A stretch of 9,606 nucleotides of DNA, from positions 1 to 9,606 of the forward strand of contig JAIOSH010000149.1 in assembly GCA_021107685.1 (NCBI GenBank). The letters run 5' to 3'. Of this stretch, positions 5,963-9,606 are shown one piece after another. This DNA comes from Bacteroidales bacterium (lineage in GTDB: Bacteria > Bacteroidota > Bacteroidia > Bacteroidales > SMBSF39). The position numbers and the translations under genes were made by a program. The stretch's first letter is position 1; every line of letters begins with the position of its first letter. A model generated the notes under the pieces. The model was not told where the DNA came from. It saw nothing but the letters and a program-made list of their open reading frames with translations, and did not search any database.

Positions 5963-6331
5963 TTAATTACTTGTTTTAAGTTTTTTTCCAATAAGAATTT
6001 CTTGTAGCTTTTTTTTCTCTTGAGCTATTCGCCTCATCTCTGATGTATGAAGTCGTCTAAGTTTCCTTGTATTCATATACCAACCAATAACAAATACAAA
6101 AGACAATATCCAGCCAACTAAGTGCATAGATTTAAACAAAGTTACTATTTTAAAGATTAATTTCGATGCATCATCTGAAGAAAGTTTTAACATTAAAATA
6201 ATTATTATGGTACCAAAGAGAGCAAGTGGAAATTGTCCTTTATTTAAAGAAGCAACTCCAATATCTCTTATCATTCCCCATAAGTTGGGTCTACAATAAT
6301 TATTTTGTGACTTCTGTTTTCTTGTGCTCAT
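5963..6331 (-). CDS. Unknown small membrane protein, two TM helices with basic C-terminal helix
   Basis: I do not recognise this 122-residue protein, which starts at ATG 6331. The N-terminus is polar (MSTRKQKSQN), followed by a segment NLWGMIRDIGVASLNKGQFP (16-35). A hydrophobic helix spans about 34-50, a charged link SSDDASK 51-57, and a second helix about 70-86. The last 35 residues are strongly basic and helix-prone (MNTRKLRRLHTSEMRRIAQE), perhaps a cytoplasmic coiled coil by the positive-inside rule. It is the first gene of a coupled pair with the gene at 5410-5961. I have an impression that small proteins with a similar NLW...NKGQF start occur elsewhere in bacteria as hypotheticals, but I cannot verify this. 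Function unknown. Confidence 0.8.
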   Translation of the reverse strand: MSTRKQKSQNNYCRPNLWGMIRDIGVASLNKGQFPLALFGTIIIILMLKLSSDDASKLIFKIVTLFKSMHLVGWILSFVFVIGWYMNTRKLRRLHTSEMRRIAQEKKKLQEILIGKKLKTSN

Positions 6332-6497
6332 TTAATTTTAAATATACTATAAATTATTATTCTCAGGGGCTTTGTGCATTACGCACAACATAAAAGTGTT
6401 TTAAACGAAAAAACAAAAATACGTAAAATTTTTATATGGAAGATAATAATCTAAATCAAAGTAAAATATTAGTTAGAAGCTACAAACTGAATTTTGT
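6332..6497. other. Intergenic spacer with a small palindrome
   Basis: Between the PBP1A stop and the membrane-protein pair lies the palindrome TTGTGC-ATTAC-GCACAA (6372-6388), with 6 bp arms and a 5 nt loop. It is not followed by a clear T-run on either strand, so it is a poor terminator candidate. It could be an operator or a repeat end, and it marks the right border of the accessory region. No good promoter match to the Bacteroidota consensus was seen before the gene starting at 6331. Confidence 0.35.
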
Positions 6498-8804
6498 TTA
6501 AAACTCTTCATTCTCAAACAAAATTTTATCTTTCTTAATTTCATCATCGTATTTTTCGCAATCAATTTCAACAGTAATAGGTTTTAATGGTTTTTCAAAA
6601 TCATCCTGAAAAAATGCCAATGTTGAATCTGCATATATTTTTTGCATATATAATGCCCATATTGGTAATGCCATATTTGCACCCTGTCCTAAGGTAATTG
6701 TTCTGAAATGTGCTGCACGGTCTTCACAGCCGACCCAAATACCTGTTGTAAGTTCGGGTATTATTCCCATAAACCAGCCGTCTGATTGATTATTGGTAGT
6801 TCCGGTTTTGCCGGCAATAGGATTTTCAAAATTATAAGTTAATCTTAATCTGATACCTGTTCCATACTGAACAACACCTTTCATTAGTTCCAGCATAAGG
6901 TAAGCTGTTTGTTCGCTCATAGCTTCCTGTTGTTCGGGAACAAAGGTTTCTATTACATTACCATTTTTATCTTCAATTCTTGTAATGAATATTGGCTCAA
7001 TATAAACTCCTTTATTTACAAATGTATTCATTGCACCTACCATTTCATATAATGAAAGGTCTGCTGAACCTAAAGCAATTGAATAAACAGGATCAATATA
7101 ACTTTTAACTCCCATTTTATTTGCAATTTTTATGACAGCCTGAGGAGAAAAACGTTTAATAAGATGTCCTGAAATCCAATTATTTGATGTGGCAAGTGCA
7201 TACTTTAAAGTGATTTCTTCGCCTAACTTTTTTGTATTAGAATTTCTGGGTTCCCAGATGTCTCCATTATCAAGTTCAATAATCGGTTGAATATTGGGAA
7301 TTTTTGAACATGGTGATTCTCCCTCCTGCATAGCAAGTGTATAAAGAAAAGGTTTAAAAGTTGAGCCTACTTGCCGTGCTCCCATTTTAACATGGTCATA
7401 TTTAAAATGTTTGTAATTAATCCCTCCGACATAAGCCCTTACATAACCTGTGTGTGGCTCTACAGACATTAATCCCGATTGAAGGAAAAATTTATAATAT
7501 TTTATTGAATCCATTGGTGTCATTATAGTATCTATTTCCCCATTCCATGAAAAAATTCTCATTTCTGTTGGGGTGTTAAATATCAGCCTGATAGAATCAT
7601 CCGGAACTTTTGCTCTTCTAAGAGCCTTATACCTCTCTGAACGACGCATTGCCTGTTTCATTAACTTTCCTGTTTCTTTTTTCACATTTTTTTCAAAAAA
7701 GAAAGGTGCATTAGTATAACCCTTCCAATGTTTAAAAAAAGCCGGTTGTAAATCCTTTCCAATATGCTCATAAACTGCTTCTTCGGCATATTCCTGCATT
7801 TTTGAATTAATGGTAGTATAAATTCTAAGACCATCTTTATATAGATTATAAGGAGTGCCGTCAGATTTGAAATGACTGTTACACCAGTTCTTTAATTCTC
7901 CCCTTAGATATTCTCTGAAATATGTTGCCAGCCCGGTAATATGATCCTGTTTGCCGAAATTTGACATATCTATTGGAATTTGTTTTACAGAATCATATAC
8001 ATCTTGTGTAATATAGCCATATTTTAGCATTTGCCTTAACACAATATTTCTTCTATATAATGTTGTATCAGGTCTTCTTAGGGGATTGAACAATGCAGGA
8101 TTTTTTGCCATTCCTATTAACATAGCACTTTGTTCTATTAATAATGAATCGGGGGAAGCATCAAAATATATTTTTGAAGCTGATTTTATACCTACTGCAT
8201 TATTGACGAAATCGAACTTATTTAAATACATTGCAATAATTTCCTCTTTTGAATAACGTTTTTCTAATTTAACAGAAATCACCCATTCATTTAATTTTTG
8301 CTTAACCCGTGCAAGGCTGGATTTAGGACGTTCGTGAAATAATAATTTAGATAACTGCTGTGATATTGTACTTCCACCCCCTTTGGAGTTGCCTGTGATA
8401 ATACCTGATACTGCTCTTAGAAATGCTTTAATGTCAATTCCTGAATGATTGTAGAATCTTATATCTTCAGTAGCTATTAATGCATTTACCAAATTAGTAT
8501 CTAAATCACGGTAATGTACATTAGTACGATTCTCAATATAAAATTTACCTAAAAGAACATTATCTGCCGTATAAACTTCAGCAGCAAGATTGCTTTTGGG
8601 ATTTTCCAGTTCTTCAAAGGTGGGCATATAACCGAGCTTTCCCATTGAAATAAGAAGAAATAATATTATAATAAAACAAAAAAACGCAGAAATGATGCTC
8701 CAGAATATTATAATATATTTTTTGAATTTCATATTCTTTTTTTCATCATCCGAATTTATTATTCTATTCGGAACTGCTTCATTATTATTTAATAATTCTT
8801 CCAT
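6498..8804 (-). CDS. mrcA: Penicillin-binding protein 1A, bifunctional transglycosylase/transpeptidase
   Basis: This is a complete 768-residue class A PBP starting at ATG 8804. A short cytoplasmic tail (1-28) and one membrane anchor (about 29-52) precede the GT51 glycosyltransferase domain. That domain has TEDIRFYNHSGID (112-124, catalytic Glu113), GGGSTISQQLSKLLF (142-156), and KLNEWVISVKLEKRYSK (170-186, second Glu probably 173). The periplasmic transpeptidase domain has SxxK at 481-484 (GSTFKP), SxN at 540-542 (SNN) and KTG at 666-668 (AGKTGTT). All catalytic motifs are present. The enzyme polymerises lipid II glycan strands and crosslinks the stem peptides; beta-lactams acylate Ser481. 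A charged insert at about 350-440 between the two domains fits my memory of Bacteroidota PBP1A proteins. It lies 115 bp downstream of cinA on the same strand. This looks like a normal core gene. Confidence 0.97.
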   Translation of the reverse strand: MEELLNNNEAVPNRIINSDDEKKNMKFKKYIIIFWSIISAFFCFIIILFLLISMGKLGYMPTFEELENPKSNLAAEVYTADNVLLGKFYIENRTNVHYRDLDTNLVNALIATEDIRFYNHSGIDIKAFLRAVSGIITGNSKGGGSTISQQLSKLLFHERPKSSLARVKQKLNEWVISVKLEKRYSKEEIIAMYLNKFDFVNNAVGIKSASKIYFDASPDSLLIEQSAMLIGMAKNPALFNPLRRPDTTLYRRNIVLRQMLKYGYITQDVYDSVKQIPIDMSNFGKQDHITGLATYFREYLRGELKNWCNSHFKSDGTPYNLYKDGLRIYTTINSKMQEYAEEAVYEHIGKDLQPAFFKHWKGYTNAPFFFEKNVKKETGKLMKQAMRRSERYKALRRAKVPDDSIRLIFNTPTEMRIFSWNGEIDTIMTPMDSIKYYKFFLQSGLMSVEPHTGYVRAYVGGINYKHFKYDHVKMGARQVGSTFKPFLYTLAMQEGESPCSKIPNIQPIIELDNGDIWEPRNSNTKKLGEEITLKYALATSNNWISGHLIKRFSPQAVIKIANKMGVKSYIDPVYSIALGSADLSLYEMVGAMNTFVNKGVYIEPIFITRIEDKNGNVIETFVPEQQEAMSEQTAYLMLELMKGVVQYGTGIRLRLTYNFENPIAGKTGTTNNQSDGWFMGIIPELTTGIWVGCEDRAAHFRTITLGQGANMALPIWALYMQKIYADSTLAFFQDDFEKPLKPITVEIDCEKYDDEIKKDKILFENEEF

Positions 8805-8893
8805 TTTTCAATTATAAGGAATAAAACAGTAGTTTATAGTCGAAATATAAGTACTGATTAGTTATGTATATTTATATTAATAAATAAAACTTT

Positions 8894-8918
8894 AAAAAGA
8901 TAAAAAAATTGTATCTTT
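8894..8918 (-). terminator. Weak terminator-like hairpin after cinA
   Basis: On the minus strand, just past the cinA stop, AAAGATA (8918-8912) and TATCTTT (8902-8896) can form a 7 bp stem with a 9 nt loop, followed by two more T residues. The stem is almost all A-T and the T-run is short, so strength is doubtful. If real, it would separate cinA from mrcA transcription. Confidence 0.25.
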
Positions 8919-8919
8919 A

Positions 8920-9606
8920 TTATTCAGTGATTAATCCTTTTCTCAACAAGTTCATGGCACTTAATGCGGTTTTTCGAATATTTCTTTGTCTGTGTTCACC
9001 AAACAGAAATTTTTTTGCAATAAGCTTTTCAGGAGTAGCAACAGCAATCCAAATGGTTCCAACAGGTTTTTCAATAGTTCCTCCATCTGGTCCTGCAATT
9101 CCGGAAGTTGCAATTGCAAAGTCAGTATTAAATTTCCTTTTAATACCCGTTACCATTTCAGTTACAACTTGTTCACTCACGGCTCCGTATTTAATTAAAG
9201 AATTATTTTTTACTCCCAAAACATCCTTTTTTATTTCGTTTGAATAAGCAATAACAGAACCTTTATAATAGTATGAACTTCCGGGAATGCTTGTAATTAA
9301 GTGTGCAATATAACCACCTGTACAACTTTCGGCTGTTGATAATGATTTATTTTTTTCTTTTAATAATTTTCCAATTATTCCTTCAAGTGTGTCATCATCA
9401 TATCCGAAAATCATTTCATGAATTAATTCATTTAATCTAACAATACGATTATCAATTTGTTTTTGTAATTTATTTTTATCTTTTCCAATAGCTGACAATC
9501 TCAATCTTACAAGTCCGGGCTGGGGTAAATAAGCTAATTTAATATTATCAGGCAATTTTTCTTCCCAGTCGGATATAATATCAGATAGAAATGATTCCCC
9601 AACTCC
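8920..9606 (-). CDS. cinA: CinA family protein, C-terminal nicotinamide-nucleotide amidase domain (5' end outside window)
   Basis: The frame is open from the window edge at 9606 to TAA at 8922-8920, giving 228 residues. A TTG at 9555 is internal and not the start: the upstream residues GVGESFLSDIISDWEEK continue the conserved CinA sequence. This is the end of the N-terminal competence/damage (MoaB/MogA-like) domain and its linker, with LPDNIKLAYLPQPGLVRLRL. The amidase domain follows, with the nucleophile in STAESCTGGYIAHL (Ser at 9327-9325), YKGSVIAYSNEIKKDVLGV, YGAVSEQVV and SGIAGPDGGTIEKPVGTIWI. The amidase converts NMN to nicotinate mononucleotide plus ammonia in pyridine-nucleotide salvage; full-length CinA in many bacteria also has an ADP-ribose or NMN pyrophosphatase role. 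All visible amidase motifs are intact. A typical CinA has about 415 residues, so roughly half is missing. Confidence 0.95.
   Translation of the reverse strand, partial: GVGESFLSDIISDWEEKLPDNIKLAYLPQPGLVRLRLSAIGKDKNKLQKQIDNRIVRLNELIHEMIFGYDDDTLEGIIGKLLKEKNKSLSTAESCTGGYIAHLITSIPGSSYYYKGSVIAYSNEIKKDVLGVKNNSLIKYGAVSEQVVTEMVTGIKRKFNTDFAIATSGIAGPDGGTIEKPVGTIWIAVATPEKLIAKKFLFGEHRQRNIRKTALSAMNLLRKGLITE

Noticed and set aside
6372..6388. Rho-independent terminator for PBP1A
   Set aside because: The 6 bp stem has no following T-run on the minus strand and lies over 100 bp past the stop codon.
6436..6501. Plus-strand 21-codon frame from ATG 6436 that runs into the end of the PBP1A gene
   Set aside because: It is too short, has no upstream signal, and is likely by chance in AT-rich DNA.
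8805..8919. Promoter for mrcA
   Set aside because: The best match is TATATTTC, one base from the -7 consensus, with no TTTG at the proper -33 distance; too weak to call.
8909..9247. Plus-strand open frames of 112 and 70 codons (the second at 8986-9198)
   Set aside because: Both are antisense to the CinA amidase domain, which is clearly the real gene.

Overview
The window is AT-rich DNA that looks like the chromosome of a Bacteroidota (Bacteroidetes) bacterium. The evidence is the codon and base composition, the form of the PBP1A and CinA proteins, two promoter-like matches to the Bacteroidota TTTG / TAnnTTTG consensus, and the lack of clear Shine-Dalgarno sequences. I cannot name the genus.

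Left part (1-2594), lipid-linked sugar and membrane genes. On the minus strand, a GtrB/DPM1-type membrane glycosyltransferase (841-1779) overlaps an LPG-synthase-TM/UPF0104-type integral membrane protein (1-854). The latter lacks its C-terminus because it runs off the window. A second, soluble DPM1-like family 2 glycosyltransferase (1872-2594) diverges on the plus strand.

Middle part (2595-6331), an accessory region. It holds three two-gene operons, all on the minus strand: a PIN-family toxin-antitoxin pair (2909-3542), a DUF2281/VapC toxin-antitoxin pair (4004-4590) and a coupled pair of unknown small membrane proteins (5410-6331). On the 3' side of each operon sits one copy of the same roughly 200-240 bp repeat (A 2654-2856, B 3671-3865, C 5039-5277). 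Its core folds into a long imperfect hairpin bounded by TTTCAAC and GTTGAAA. This operon-plus-hairpin periodicity resembles an array of gene cassettes, but no integrase is in view and the hairpin ends do not fully match attC consensus. A 128 bp MITE-like palindrome with an 8 bp flanking duplication lies upstream of vapBC, and half of a related element is fused to the left of repeat A.

Right part (6498-9606), core cell-envelope and housekeeping genes on the minus strand: a complete bifunctional penicillin-binding protein 1A and, upstream of it, the C-terminal 228 residues of CinA, whose start lies outside the window.

The left and right flanks look like ordinary chromosome. The novelty, if any, lies in the middle: the cassette-like repeats and the unrecognised membrane-protein pair.
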